NCBI GenBank assembly: GCA_963805925.1
Contig: CAWDWB010000003.1
Location: forward strand, 1,860,001-1,924,000
Origin: CAMPKL01 sp963805925
Lineage (GTDB): Bacteria; Acidobacteriota; Terriglobia; Bryobacterales; UBA6623
Direction of reading: 5' to 3'
Length of the DNA stretch: 64,000 nt
Below, one piece after another: positions 47,708 to 56,106 of this stretch (its first letter is position 1; every line of letters starts with the position of its first letter). The notes under the pieces are model-generated. The model saw nothing but the letters and a program-made list of their open reading frames with translations. It was not told the origin of the DNA and did not search any database. Made by a program: the position numbers and the translations under genes.

Positions 47708-48739
47708 CTATTCCAGTTGCTGGGAGATCCTCCGCAACAAGGGAAAGTCGCTCAGCATCTTTCCGGTGCCGAGTACGACTGATGCTAGAGGGTCTTCCGC
47801 GATCGACACGGGCAGGCCCGTTTCCTCTCGAATTCTAACGTCTAAATTGCGCAGCAGGGCTCCGCCGCCTGAGAGCACGATGCCGCGATCCGAGATGTCG
47901 GCGCTCAGTTCAGGCGGTGTCCGTTCCAGGGCGACACGGATGGCGTTCATGATCGTCCCGACGCAGTCGCCCAAGGCCTCGCGGATCTCGGAATCGTCGA
48001 CGGTCACCGTCCGCGGTACGCCTTCGATGAGATTGCGGCCCTTGAGTTCCATCGTGAGCGGCTTCTCGAGTTTGTAGGCGGAGCCAACTTCGATCTTCAC
48101 GCGCTCCGCGGTTCGTTCGCCGATCAGTAGGTTGTACTTGCGCTTCAGGTAGCTAATAATCGCCGCGTCCATCTCATTGCCTGCCACGCGAACGGAGCGC
48201 GAGTAGACGATGCCGGACATCGAAATGACGGCGACGTCAGTCGTGCCGCCGCCTATGTCAACGATCATATTGCCCGAAGGTTCGGTGACGGGTAGGCCGG
48301 CGCCGATCGCCGCGACCATCGCTTGCTCGACGAGATGGACTTCGCTGGCGTGGGCGCGGTAGGCGGAGTCCATCACGGCGCGTTTCTCAACCGGGGTGAT
48401 TTCGCTCGGGACGCCGATCACAATGCGCGGATGCACGAGCATCTTGCGGTTGTGGGCCTTCTCGATGAAGTACTTGAGCATCTTCTCGGTGACTTTGAAG
48501 TCGGCGATGACGCCGTCTTTCATCGGCCGGATGGCGACGATGTTGCCGGGCGTGCGCCCGATCATCTCCTTCGCTTCCTTGCCGACGGCTTCGACTTCGT
48601 TGTTGACCTTGTTGATGGCGACGATGGACGGTTCGTTGACGACGATGCCCTGGCCCGCGACAAACACCAGGGTGTTCGCGGTGCCGAGATCGATGGCTAA
48701 GTCTCGTGAAAAGAGACTGAACAGCGAGCGGAAGTTCAT
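47708..48739 (-). CDS. mreB: Rod shape-determining protein MreB
   Basis: 343 residues, actin fold: AIDLGTANTLVFVAGQGIVVNEPS (phosphate 1), MIVDIGGGTTDVAVISMSGIV (phosphate 2) and LSGGGALLRNLDVRI (adenosine site). N-terminal amphipathic segment FRSLFSLFSRD may bind membrane. First gene of the elongasome operon; a perfect dyad lies 46 bases upstream. Confidence 0.98.
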   Translation of the reverse strand: MNFRSLFSLFSRDLAIDLGTANTLVFVAGQGIVVNEPSIVAINKVNNEVEAVGKEAKEMIGRTPGNIVAIRPMKDGVIADFKVTEKMLKYFIEKAHNRKMLVHPRIVIGVPSEITPVEKRAVMDSAYRAHASEVHLVEQAMVAAIGAGLPVTEPSGNMIVDIGGGTTDVAVISMSGIVYSRSVRVAGNEMDAAIISYLKRKYNLLIGERTAERVKIEVGSAYKLEKPLTMELKGRNLIEGVPRTVTVDDSEIREALGDCVGTIMNAIRVALERTPPELSADISDRGIVLSGGGALLRNLDVRIREETGLPVSIAEDPLASVVLGTGKMLSDFPLLRRISQQLE

Positions 48740-48784
48740 CTAGAGCGCACGACTCCTCAAAACTCGATCGATCTGGGCGGGAGC

Positions 48785-48803
48785 CCTTGGCAGACTGCCA
48801 AGG
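48785..48803. promoter_or_regulatory. Perfect dyad upstream of mreB
   Basis: CCTTGGCAG and CTGCCAAGG flank a single A: a 9-bp inverted repeat ending 46 bases before the mreB start. One-base spacing favours a protein-binding site over an RNA hairpin. The rest of the 225-base gap shows nothing else. Confidence 0.5.
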
Positions 48804-48964
48804 AGCAGCCAACCGAGGCCATTCGACCGATAAACACCTAAACTATTGATTCCGCAGGCACAGGGCACCTGGCGCCAGCGGACCAGTACTTCCAGTTTAG
48901 CCGTACCAAATGGGTCTGGCGAGCCTTTCTGGATGATTTCGGAAACAAAAAATACCTGAGATGG

Positions 48965-49621
48965 TCAGTTAGGCTCGCGAACATCCGGGCGGCGGACGTA
49001 AACCGGCTGAACTTGTTCGAGCGGGCCAGCCTCGCCGGACACGGCGCGCTGCTCCGCCAGTAGAGCGACGGCATCGGCGAGAGTTTCGATCACGAGAAAG
49101 TTGTCTGGGAGCTCTCCACAGGCAGGCCCGGTTGGTCCGAAGACTTCCGCCTCGATCGTCGAGAAGTGAGCCGAGCGCTGGCCCAGCGCCGTCTTGAAGT
49201 CCTGCCAGGAACCGACCGAGGGCTCAAGCAGCGGGCGGAGTTGGGCGTCATAGAGCGCGGTGAAGACCTGCCCGCGGCGGGCGTCCAGCACGGCTGCACG
49301 CAGGTCGCCGCAGCCCGCAAAGGCCAGCGCTTCGAGGTTGCCGACGGGCACGACCAGGGTGGAGGTGACTTCCGCCAAGGCCTTGGCCGCGGCCATCCCA
49401 ATGCGTACTCCGGTGAAGGAACCGGGTCCGGCTGCTGCAGCCCACACGTCGATGTCTTGAACGCGCAGGCCTTGCTCCGCCAGCAGGGATTCGATCTCGG
49501 CAAAAACTACGCCGGCGAAACCATCGGGGGCTTCAATGGTCCGCGAAGCGAGAATCGCCCCGTCGCGAGCCAGCGCGATGCCGCCGCGGCGGTTTGCCGT
49601 ATCGAGTGCCAGAGTCAGCAT
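48965..49621 (-). CDS. tsaB: tRNA t6A biosynthesis protein TsaB
   Basis: 218 residues from ATG 49621 (MLTLALDTANRRGGIAL); the longer open frame overlaps the upstream gene. Motifs WAAAAGPGSFTGVRIGMAAAKALAEV and AVLDARRGQVFTALY identify TsaB, which works with TsaD and TsaE to install N6-threonylcarbamoyladenosine on ANN-decoding tRNAs. It lies 16 bases after the DUF5060 gene. Confidence 0.93.
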   Translation of the reverse strand: MLTLALDTANRRGGIALARDGAILASRTIEAPDGFAGVVFAEIESLLAEQGLRVQDIDVWAAAAGPGSFTGVRIGMAAAKALAEVTSTLVVPVGNLEALAFAGCGDLRAAVLDARRGQVFTALYDAQLRPLLEPSVGSWQDFKTALGQRSAHFSTIEAEVFGPTGPACGELPDNFLVIETLADAVALLAEQRAVSGEAGPLEQVQPVYVRRPDVREPN

Positions 49622-49637
49622 GGGATGACAAGCAACG

Positions 49638-51473
49638 CTATTGAGTCGGCTCGTTTGGTTTTTCCAGGGTAAACACGCGGAAGCCTTCAAAGAGACGACC
49701 AGCTCCGTCAACGCCCTGCAGCCGCAGCGAAAACGTTGCCGGATAGCGGTCCGTCAAACTCGATGGTATCTGGAAGCGCCCATACTGTTCTGTTCCGATC
49801 ACCTGGGCGGAGCGGCCTGATCCGGAGACCTCGCCAATCCAGAGCCAGGCCATCTGCTTGGCCGCTTCGGTCGACTTCGTTACAGTTGCGTTGAAGTCGT
49901 AGGTTTCGCCGGCGACCAGTCTTTGCTGGTCGGGTAGTTGGATCGCAAAAGGCAATTCTCCAGGCCGGGCCTCGACGTCTTTGGGAACGACTCGACGGGC
50001 TTCTAAGTAGTAGCGCTTGTTGAAGCTTTCTTTCTTGCCTTCGCGGCGCACGTAGAGGACCCAATCGTGGTTCGTGTCAGGCGGGGATCCGCGATAACGG
50101 TCGCCCTTGAACTTCTTCTTCTCGTCGAGCCAGGAGCCATCGACGGGGTTGAACCAGCTGACATCGTAATCGCCCTTGGGGATCAGCAGATCGACCGGAC
50201 CGGGTTCTTCGAGGTAGACGACGTACTCGACGCCTTTGGCTTCGTCCCATCCGTTGATGTACTGCAAGGACATCGCGTGTCCGCCGGTGAGCCGGTAGTA
50301 AGGCTGCAAGTCGATATAGCGTGTCTGCCCAAAGAAATCGAACAGATGCGTGGCGGCTTGGATGCCTGCGGTTTCTTGGGCGCTCGCCTCGTTGCTGCCG
50401 GCATAGGTCGGATAGGAGCCGCGAATGGCGACCCGCCACATTCGCTTGCGCAACTCATCGCTGTTGATGGCGCCTTCGACGCCGACTCCCGCGTTGACCA
50501 CCGGCAGTAGATGGGTTTCGTAGTCAATGACTGCTAGGCTGTCGCTGGCGCCCTGCTGGGTGATGTAGGTCATCCAGCCGTCTTCGATCAACGGACTCGA
50601 AGTCGCTTGTGTGTGGGTCGACCGGGGATGCTGATAGGGATCGAGGCGTTGCACCAGATCCATGACCTCCCGCAGGAGGGCGCGTCCGTCCTTGTAGGTT
50701 TCGAACTCTTCGAGTCCTTGCCAGGTGACGTTGTAAGCGCCGTAGCGAGCGACGACGTAGCGGACGTAGCGTTCTCGCTGCTCACGCTGGGGCAACAGCT
50801 CAGCTAATTCGTTGTCCGCTCCGCCAAGCACGAGATCCACGACGATCCCTTTGGAATTGAGATACGCGATTCGCCGGTCGAGTTCTCGAAAGTGATCCAC
50901 GGACGGCTGGTCGGGATCGGCGAGAACGGTCTTGGCCGAGTCAAGGGGGCCCAGCACGAGGCCGCGCAAGTGGTTGAACTTCTGTTCTGCGCGGGCGTCC
51001 GCTAGGAGCGTGAACGTTTCCCAGGGCATAGTCGAGAAACCGAGGCTTGTGAAGCCCATCCAGTAGTGCGGACTCTCCGGCGCGTTGTAGCGGAAGTAGC
51101 GGCTGTTAAAAACTTCGATGAATCCGCGAGTCCGCGCCGGGCCGGCTTGAAACGAAAAAATCTTCTTGTCGATCGTGGGAACATTGGAGATCAAGCGCAG
51201 ATCCCAGCGCCCCTCAAAGTCTGGAGCGAAACGGATGCGTAAGGTTCTGGCTCCATCCCAAAAAGCGGGCATGACTTTCGTCGAGCCGCCTTTCGGAGAA
51301 CGGAACTCGGCGCGCAACTCGACTGAGGTGTACGGGTTCGGATGAGCGGCGATGTCGACGTCGCTGAGTTCGACGGTGATTTCACAAGGCTCGTAAACCG
51401 GGGCGGAATCGCATACGACGACCTGCGCCGGGAGCACGGCCGCGAATACGAGCGCAGCGAAAAGACCCTTCAT
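49638..51473 (-). CDS. Secreted DUF5060-containing putative glycoside hydrolase
   Basis: 611 residues from ATG 51473, chosen because it gives a clean signal peptide (MKGLFAALVFAAVLPAQ); an upstream GTG adds nine residues. An N-terminal DUF5060 beta-sandwich (about 18-110, ELRAEFRSPKGGSTKVMPAFWDGARTLRIRFAPDFEGRWDLRL) leads into a TIM-barrel-like region (about 125-400, GIVVDLVLGGADN, YGAYNVTWQGLEEFETY, GSNEASAQETA) of the DUF4038/apiosidase-like type. Glu residues in WQGLEEFE and SNEAS are candidate catalysts. Substrate unknown; plant or microbial polysaccharide is likely. Confidence 0.8.
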   Translation of the reverse strand: MKGLFAALVFAAVLPAQVVVCDSAPVYEPCEITVELSDVDIAAHPNPYTSVELRAEFRSPKGGSTKVMPAFWDGARTLRIRFAPDFEGRWDLRLISNVPTIDKKIFSFQAGPARTRGFIEVFNSRYFRYNAPESPHYWMGFTSLGFSTMPWETFTLLADARAEQKFNHLRGLVLGPLDSAKTVLADPDQPSVDHFRELDRRIAYLNSKGIVVDLVLGGADNELAELLPQREQRERYVRYVVARYGAYNVTWQGLEEFETYKDGRALLREVMDLVQRLDPYQHPRSTHTQATSSPLIEDGWMTYITQQGASDSLAVIDYETHLLPVVNAGVGVEGAINSDELRKRMWRVAIRGSYPTYAGSNEASAQETAGIQAATHLFDFFGQTRYIDLQPYYRLTGGHAMSLQYINGWDEAKGVEYVVYLEEPGPVDLLIPKGDYDVSWFNPVDGSWLDEKKKFKGDRYRGSPPDTNHDWVLYVRREGKKESFNKRYYLEARRVVPKDVEARPGELPFAIQLPDQQRLVAGETYDFNATVTKSTEAAKQMAWLWIGEVSGSGRSAQVIGTEQYGRFQIPSSLTDRYPATFSLRLQGVDGAGRLFEGFRVFTLEKPNEPTQ

Positions 51474-51516
51474 CGTGACTTGAGAATAGAACGCAGACAC
51501 TGCGGGAGCAAATTGT

Positions 51517-52125
51517 CTAGCGGCTCGGAAGCTGAACCGCAGACAGCAGCCGCTCGATATGTTTGGCCAGAACGTCGCATTCTAAGTTGACGCGCTCGCC
51601 CGGGCGGCGGTCCGCTAGGTTGGTCTCGCGGTAGGTGTGCGGGATGACGGCAACCTCGATCACATCGCCGTCCAGCCGGGCGACCGTCAAGCTGATGCCG
51701 TCGATCGTCACGCTTCCCTTGTAAACCAGGTATTTCAGCGTTTCCTCGGGGGCCCGGACGCGGAGCGTCCAGTTATCGTCGCCGGCGGGGGCGACTCCCA
51801 AGAATTCGCCGGTGGCGTCGACATGTCCTTGGACGAAATGTCCCGACAGGCGGCTGGTCGGCAATAGCGGACGCTCCAGGTTGACGCGGCGGCCGGGCTT
51901 GAGATCGCCGAGATTGGTCCGCGACATCGTCTCCGGCGACAGATCGGCCGCGAAGCCTTCAGCGGTAATCTCAATCGCTGTCAGGCAGCAGCCATTGACG
52001 GCGATCGAACCGCCGATCTCGAGATCAGAGAGAACCACCGCGGCATCGATCTCGATGCGTGACCCAGCCTGATGGCGATCCACCGACTTGACGGCGCCGG
52101 TCTCTTCGATGATGCCCGTAAACAA
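51517..52125 (-). CDS. ribE: Riboflavin synthase alpha subunit
   Basis: 202 residues starting at TTG 52125 (MFTGIIEETG), preceded by AGAGGA at good spacing. Two lumazine-binding repeats: IAVNGCCLTAIEI and GSVTIDGISLTVARLDGDVIEVAVIPHT. It makes riboflavin from two 6,7-dimethyl-8-ribityllumazines. Eleven bases after the ribD stop. Confidence 0.96.
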   Translation of the reverse strand: MFTGIIEETGAVKSVDRHQAGSRIEIDAAVVLSDLEIGGSIAVNGCCLTAIEITAEGFAADLSPETMSRTNLGDLKPGRRVNLERPLLPTSRLSGHFVQGHVDATGEFLGVAPAGDDNWTLRVRAPEETLKYLVYKGSVTIDGISLTVARLDGDVIEVAVIPHTYRETNLADRRPGERVNLECDVLAKHIERLLSAVQLPSR

Positions 52126-52135
52126 GATCGTTCCT

Positions 52136-53239
52136 CTACAGGTAGGCCTCGACCGCAAACTCGTCCTCGCCCACCATGGATATCTTCAGGTCGTGTAGCC
52201 GAATGGCGCCGGAGCGGCTGCGACGGCCGATGCCGCCCGCCATGGGCAGCGAATCGAGTCCGCCGAGAATCTTGGGCGCGTAGTAGATCAGGACTTTGTC
52301 GACGATGCCGTCGTCGAGCGAGGCCCAGTTCAGTTTCGCTCCGGCCTCGATCATCAGCGAGAGCAGCCGCTCCTTGGCCGCCCAATCGATCACGGCCTTG
52401 AGGTCGACGCGGCCCAGCGGCGCATCCATGACGTAGACAGGAACGCCGCGCTCTTCGAGCAGCTCTTTGCGTTTTGGTACTGCGGCGGAGGTGGTCATCA
52501 CCACCAGGTCGTTGTCGAACGATTCGACGAGTTGGGACTCGACAGGCAGCCGGCACAGAGAATCAACCACGATTCGCATGAGCGGCTTTCGGCGAGGCAG
52601 GCCCGATCGATCCGTTAAGAGCGGATCGTCTTCGAGCACCGTACCGATTCCCGTGAGGATGGCGTCGTGACCGTGCCGCACTTCGTGGACGTGCTGGCGC
52701 GCCGCGCCGCTGGTGATCCAGCCGCTGTTGTCGTCGGGCGCGGCAATCTTGCCGTCCAGTGTGGCTGCCGTCTTCAAGGTGACGAACGGGCGTCCCGTGC
52801 TCATGAAGTGGAAAAACGGCTCGTTCAAGCGGGCGGCTTCGCGCCGGAACTCTTCGGCAACTTCGACTTCGATTCCCGCGGCGCGTAAGCGCTCGAAACC
52901 TTTGCCGGATACGTCAGGATTCCCATCCTCAAGCGGCGCGACGACTCGCCGAATTCCTGCTGCGGCGATGGCATCGGAGCAGGGACCGGTGCGGCCTTGG
53001 TGGCTGCAGGGTTCCAACGTGACGTAGAGGGCGCCGCCGCGCGCTCGCTCTCCGGCGGCGTCTAAGGCGACGATCTCGGCGTGTTTCACGTCGTCATACG
53101 TGTGGAACCCTTCGCCCGCCAGGTTGCCGTCTTGGTCGACGACAACGGCTCCGACCATCGGGTTGGGGCTGGCTAAGGCTTGGCCTTTGGCGGCAAGCTC
53201 AAGCGCTCGCCTCAAGAACTGACGGTCTAGGTCGGTCAT
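52136..53239 (-). CDS. ribD: Bifunctional riboflavin deaminase/reductase
   Basis: 367 residues. The N-terminal deaminase has the zinc motifs HAEIVALDAAG and LEPCSHQGRTGPCSDAI. The C-terminal reductase has VTLKTAATLDGKIA and LMIEAGAKLNW. It catalyses two early riboflavin steps. ATG overlaps the ftsY stop (ATGA), so ftsY-ribD-ribE is one transcript. Confidence 0.96.
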   Translation of the reverse strand: MTDLDRQFLRRALELAAKGQALASPNPMVGAVVVDQDGNLAGEGFHTYDDVKHAEIVALDAAGERARGGALYVTLEPCSHQGRTGPCSDAIAAAGIRRVVAPLEDGNPDVSGKGFERLRAAGIEVEVAEEFRREAARLNEPFFHFMSTGRPFVTLKTAATLDGKIAAPDDNSGWITSGAARQHVHEVRHGHDAILTGIGTVLEDDPLLTDRSGLPRRKPLMRIVVDSLCRLPVESQLVESFDNDLVVMTTSAAVPKRKELLEERGVPVYVMDAPLGRVDLKAVIDWAAKERLLSLMIEAGAKLNWASLDDGIVDKVLIYYAPKILGGLDSLPMAGGIGRRSRSGAIRLHDLKISMVGEDEFAVEAYL

Positions 53240-54183
53240 ACTTCAAACAGCGCTCGAACGAATGTTTCCGGATCGAACTTCTCTAGATCATCCACTTGCT
53301 CGCCCACGCCAATATATCGAATCGGCAGCTTGAGTTCGCTGGCGATGGCGACGACGATGCCGCCTTTGGCGGTGCCGTCCAGCTTGGTGAGAACCAATCC
53401 GGTCACGCCCGCCGTCTGGGTGAACTGCCGTGCCTGCTCTAGTCCGTTCTGGCCCGTGACGGCGTCCACGACCAAGAGCACCTCGTGGGGCGAGCCGGGG
53501 ACGAGTCGCTCCGACGTCCGTTTCATTTTCTCCAGCTCGGCCATCAGGCCGGACTTGTTGTGCAGACGTCCGGCGGTATCGACGATGACGACATCGATGT
53601 TGCGGGCTTTGGCGGCCTGTAGAGCATCGAACAACACGGCGCTGGGATCGGAACCCGTCTGTTGGCGGATGACTTCGGTGTCGGTTCTTTCGCCCCAAAC
53701 TTCGAGCTGTTCGATTGCTGCCGCGCGGAATGTGTCGGCCGCGCACAGCAGCACGGTCTTGCCTTGACTCTTGAGATAGCGGGTGAGCTTGCCGATGGTG
53801 GTCGTCTTCCCGGTGCCGTTGACGCCGACGACCATGATGACCTGCGGGTGGGCGTCGATCACCGGCGAACTGTCGCCGGCCCTCTCCAGGATGGTGGCCA
53901 TGTGTTTGGCTAGATGCGCTTTGAGCTCCGATGGATCTTTGAGCTGATTGCGGCTCAACTGATCTCGAACGGCGGTCAGGATCTCATCGGTGGTGCGAAC
54001 TCCGATGTCCGCACCGATCAGCGCCATCTCCAACTCTTCCAGTAGATCTTCGTCGATCTCCTTCTTGCCTTGGAAGATATCGTCAATCCGCTCGACCAGA
54101 TTGTCGCGGGTCTTGGCCACCGCTTTCTGGAAGCGCTCGTAGATTGTGGGCTCCGGTGGGGGCCCGAACAAAGTCTGGATCAT
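53236..54183 (-). CDS. ftsY: Signal recognition particle receptor FtsY
   Basis: 315 residues: four-helix N domain then GTPase with G1 VGVNGTGKTTTIGKLTRYL, the SRP insertion motif AADTFRAAAIEQLEVW, G3 VDTAGRLHNKSGLM and G4 TKLDGTAKGG. The acidic A domain of E. coli FtsY is absent. Docks ribosome-SRP complexes at the membrane. Confidence 0.97.
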   Translation of the reverse strand: MIQTLFGPPPEPTIYERFQKAVAKTRDNLVERIDDIFQGKKEIDEDLLEELEMALIGADIGVRTTDEILTAVRDQLSRNQLKDPSELKAHLAKHMATILERAGDSSPVIDAHPQVIMVVGVNGTGKTTTIGKLTRYLKSQGKTVLLCAADTFRAAAIEQLEVWGERTDTEVIRQQTGSDPSAVLFDALQAAKARNIDVVIVDTAGRLHNKSGLMAELEKMKRTSERLVPGSPHEVLLVVDAVTGQNGLEQARQFTQTAGVTGLVLTKLDGTAKGGIVVAIASELKLPIRYIGVGEQVDDLEKFDPETFVRALFEV

Positions 54184-54284
54184 GATTTGGAAGGCCTCGC
54201 CGATGATTTCCGGCGCCGCTCCCGTTATTTTACCAACCGGGGCGGACCAATTCGCGCTGCAGATCCGCTAGGGGACTCCTAACG

Positions 54285-54418
54285 AGGTACTAAGGTTTTA
54301 GTGCTGTATGGGGCGAAGTATATAGTACCTTCTACTACGCCGCTGGTAGTACCTGCGGTAAGCCCATCGCTCAATTGCCGGTGCGCCAACACTAGGGATA
54401 GGATGCTTCTAGTACTAG
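54285..54418. promoter_or_regulatory. Cluster of TAGTAC motifs before Flp pilin gene
   Basis: TAGTACCT occurs at 54323-54330 and 54347-54354 (24 bases apart), its reverse complement AGGTACTA at 54285-54292, and the palindrome CTAGTACTAG at 54409-54418. Four related sites within 134 bases of non-coding DNA look like a multi-site operator or enhancer. The last site ends 21 bases before the pilin start. Confidence 0.45.
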
Positions 54419-54439
54419 TAACTTGCCGAGGTGAGGCTC

Positions 54440-54631
54440 ATGACAAATAGGATTTGGAAGAAATTCATTCAACTCTCGATCTGGAAAGACGAAAGCGGCC
54501 AGGACATGGTCGAGTACGCTCTGCTGTGCGGCTTCATTACAGTCGCTGCCGGCGCTGCGTTTCCGCCGGTGGGCGATCAGATCTCACAGATCTTTTCGAA
54601 GCTCAACAGCTGCCTTGAAGGGGCCGTATAG
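54440..54631 (+). CDS. Flp family type IVb pilin
   Basis: 63 residues. Short leader, then GQDMVEYALLCGFITVAAGAAF: the prepilin site with Glu and the hydrophobic assembly helix of Flp pilins. ATG 54440 chosen; an in-frame GTG at 54431 falls within the GAGGTGAGG ribosome site. No tad secretion genes (CpaA, CpaB, TadA and so on) lie nearby. Confidence 0.88.
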   Translation: MTNRIWKKFIQLSIWKDESGQDMVEYALLCGFITVAAGAAFPPVGDQISQIFSKLNSCLEGAV

Positions 54632-54701
54632 TCGACCAACGTGTAAAGCGGGCGTCGGAACGGAGCCATCCCCTCGGCAATCCTGTTCTTCGTCCGCTTG
54701 A

Positions 54702-55547
54702 CTAGGTTCTGTCCGGCTCAAGAGCGGACCGGCGCTCCCGAACTGCGTTGAACTCGCATCCGAGTAGGACGATCACGCTCGACAAGTACGTCCAAATCAG
54801 CAGGACGATAACGGCCGAGATGCTGCCGTAGAACTCGCGATAGCGAGGGATCGTCTGCACATACAGCGTGAAAAGCCCGGTTGCCGGCGCCCACAGGGCG
54901 GCTGCCAGCGCTGCGCCGGGTAATATCCCGCGCCACGATTGTTCGCGGTGAGGCCCGAGGTAGTAAAGCAGGGACAGCATCAGCGTTACTGTCGGCAAGG
55001 CGACGATCCACCAAGCCGCTAACGCGCCGATGCTCACCACCTCGGAGTCGACTCCCATGGGCAACACCCACCCGACCGCTTGCCGCGAGAGGATCAAGGC
55101 GATGTGGGCCGCGGTCAGCGGACCAATGGACAGAAACACCAGGGCGATCGCCATGGCGTAATCGTGCAGCAGCGTGCGGCGGCGCGGCGCCCGGTAGGCG
55201 GCTCGAAAGCCTTCCATGAGGCTCATGACAAGATCGGCTGCGAAAAGTACGGACGCAGCCGCGGCAAGCAGCAACACGGCGGTGGAATGGTCTTCGGCTA
55301 CCGTCAGATAGTCGGCGAGCAGTCCCCGCACGCGCGGCGGCAGCACGGCCCCCATCGCCAGCGAAATTTCATCCAGCGTGTGTTGAGCGTTGTTGCGCAG
55401 CAACAGATTCGTTGCCACGACCAGCCCGGGGAACAGCGCCAGAACCGCCGAGTAAGAAACCGCCTTCGCCAAGATGAAACAGTTGTCGTCAACGGCATGC
55501 CGTACGGCGGCGCCAAAATCAGAAGCCCACTGTCTCGTTTGGCCCAA
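54702..55547 (-). CDS. YihY/BrkB family membrane protein
   Basis: 281 residues, six helices. Family signatures: KAVSYSAVLALFPGLVVATNLLLRN near the N-terminus, PTVTLMLSLLYYLGPHREQSWRGILPGAALAAALWAPATGLFTLYV, and SISAVIVLLIWTYLSSVIVLLGCEFNAV near the end. Function is unsettled; the old RNase BN label is wrong. TTG start with GAGAGGAAC upstream. Solitary. Confidence 0.9.
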   Translation of the reverse strand: MGQTRQWASDFGAAVRHAVDDNCFILAKAVSYSAVLALFPGLVVATNLLLRNNAQHTLDEISLAMGAVLPPRVRGLLADYLTVAEDHSTAVLLLAAAASVLFAADLVMSLMEGFRAAYRAPRRRTLLHDYAMAIALVFLSIGPLTAAHIALILSRQAVGWVLPMGVDSEVVSIGALAAWWIVALPTVTLMLSLLYYLGPHREQSWRGILPGAALAAALWAPATGLFTLYVQTIPRYREFYGSISAVIVLLIWTYLSSVIVLLGCEFNAVRERRSALEPDRT

Positions 55548-55633
55548 TAGCCCGTTCCTCTCCGCCCCTTAGCATGTCACGGCCGGAGGCCGGAAAGGAC
55601 CGTTTCTGGCCGGCAGCGCCCCGATCCAGGTCA

Positions 55634-55656
55634 ATCTCTAGTAAATTGATAGAGAT
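55634..55656. promoter_or_regulatory. Dyad operator at rrf2 start
   Basis: ATCTCTA and TAGAGAT form a perfect 7-bp inverted repeat with a 9-base spacer, ending four bases before the Rrf2 ATG, so it overlaps the ribosome-binding region. Size and placement fit an autoregulatory site for the Rrf2 dimer. Confidence 0.55.
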
Positions 55657-55660
55657 AGTC

Positions 55661-56095
55661 ATGGATGTCTCTGTAAAAGGTGAATACGCCCTCAGAGCAG
55701 TCTTTGAGTTGGCTTGTCGGGAGACGGACGAGCCGGTCAAGATTGCCAAGATCGCTGAGCGCCAGCAGATCCCGCAAAAGTTCCTGGAGTTGATTCTGGC
55801 TCAACTCAAGCAGGGCGGCTTCCTCGGCTCCCGACGCGGCGCCGACGGCGGCTATTTCCTGGCACGGCCGGCGGACAACATCACCGTGGGCGACATCTTG
55901 CGGCATATCGACGGACCGACGACGCCCGCACATCGAATCGGTCAAGGCGAAGCGGCAAGCGATTCGCCCTTCCCTGAGTTGTGGCAAAAAGTCGAGCGGG
56001 CCCTCTCGAGCGTGATCGACCGGACCAGCTTTGCAGACCTGGTAGTGCGCTGGAAAGAGAATCGCGCGCGCAAGGTCGTCAACTGGGATATTTAG
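55661..56095 (+). CDS. Rrf2 family transcriptional regulator (CymR-like)
   Basis: 144 residues from ATG 55661. Rrf2 winged helix: VKGEYALRAVFELAC, IAERQQIPQKFLELILAQLKQGGFLGSRRGADGGYFLARP. The only Cys is in the first helix; the three cluster cysteines of IscR are absent, so it should not bind an Fe-S cluster. Eleven bases ahead of cysK, as expected for a CymR-type cysteine regulator. Confidence 0.92.
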   Translation: MDVSVKGEYALRAVFELACRETDEPVKIAKIAERQQIPQKFLELILAQLKQGGFLGSRRGADGGYFLARPADNITVGDILRHIDGPTTPAHRIGQGEAASDSPFPELWQKVERALSSVIDRTSFADLVVRWKENRARKVVNWDI

Positions 56096-56106
56096 GCGGA
56101 CCGGTC

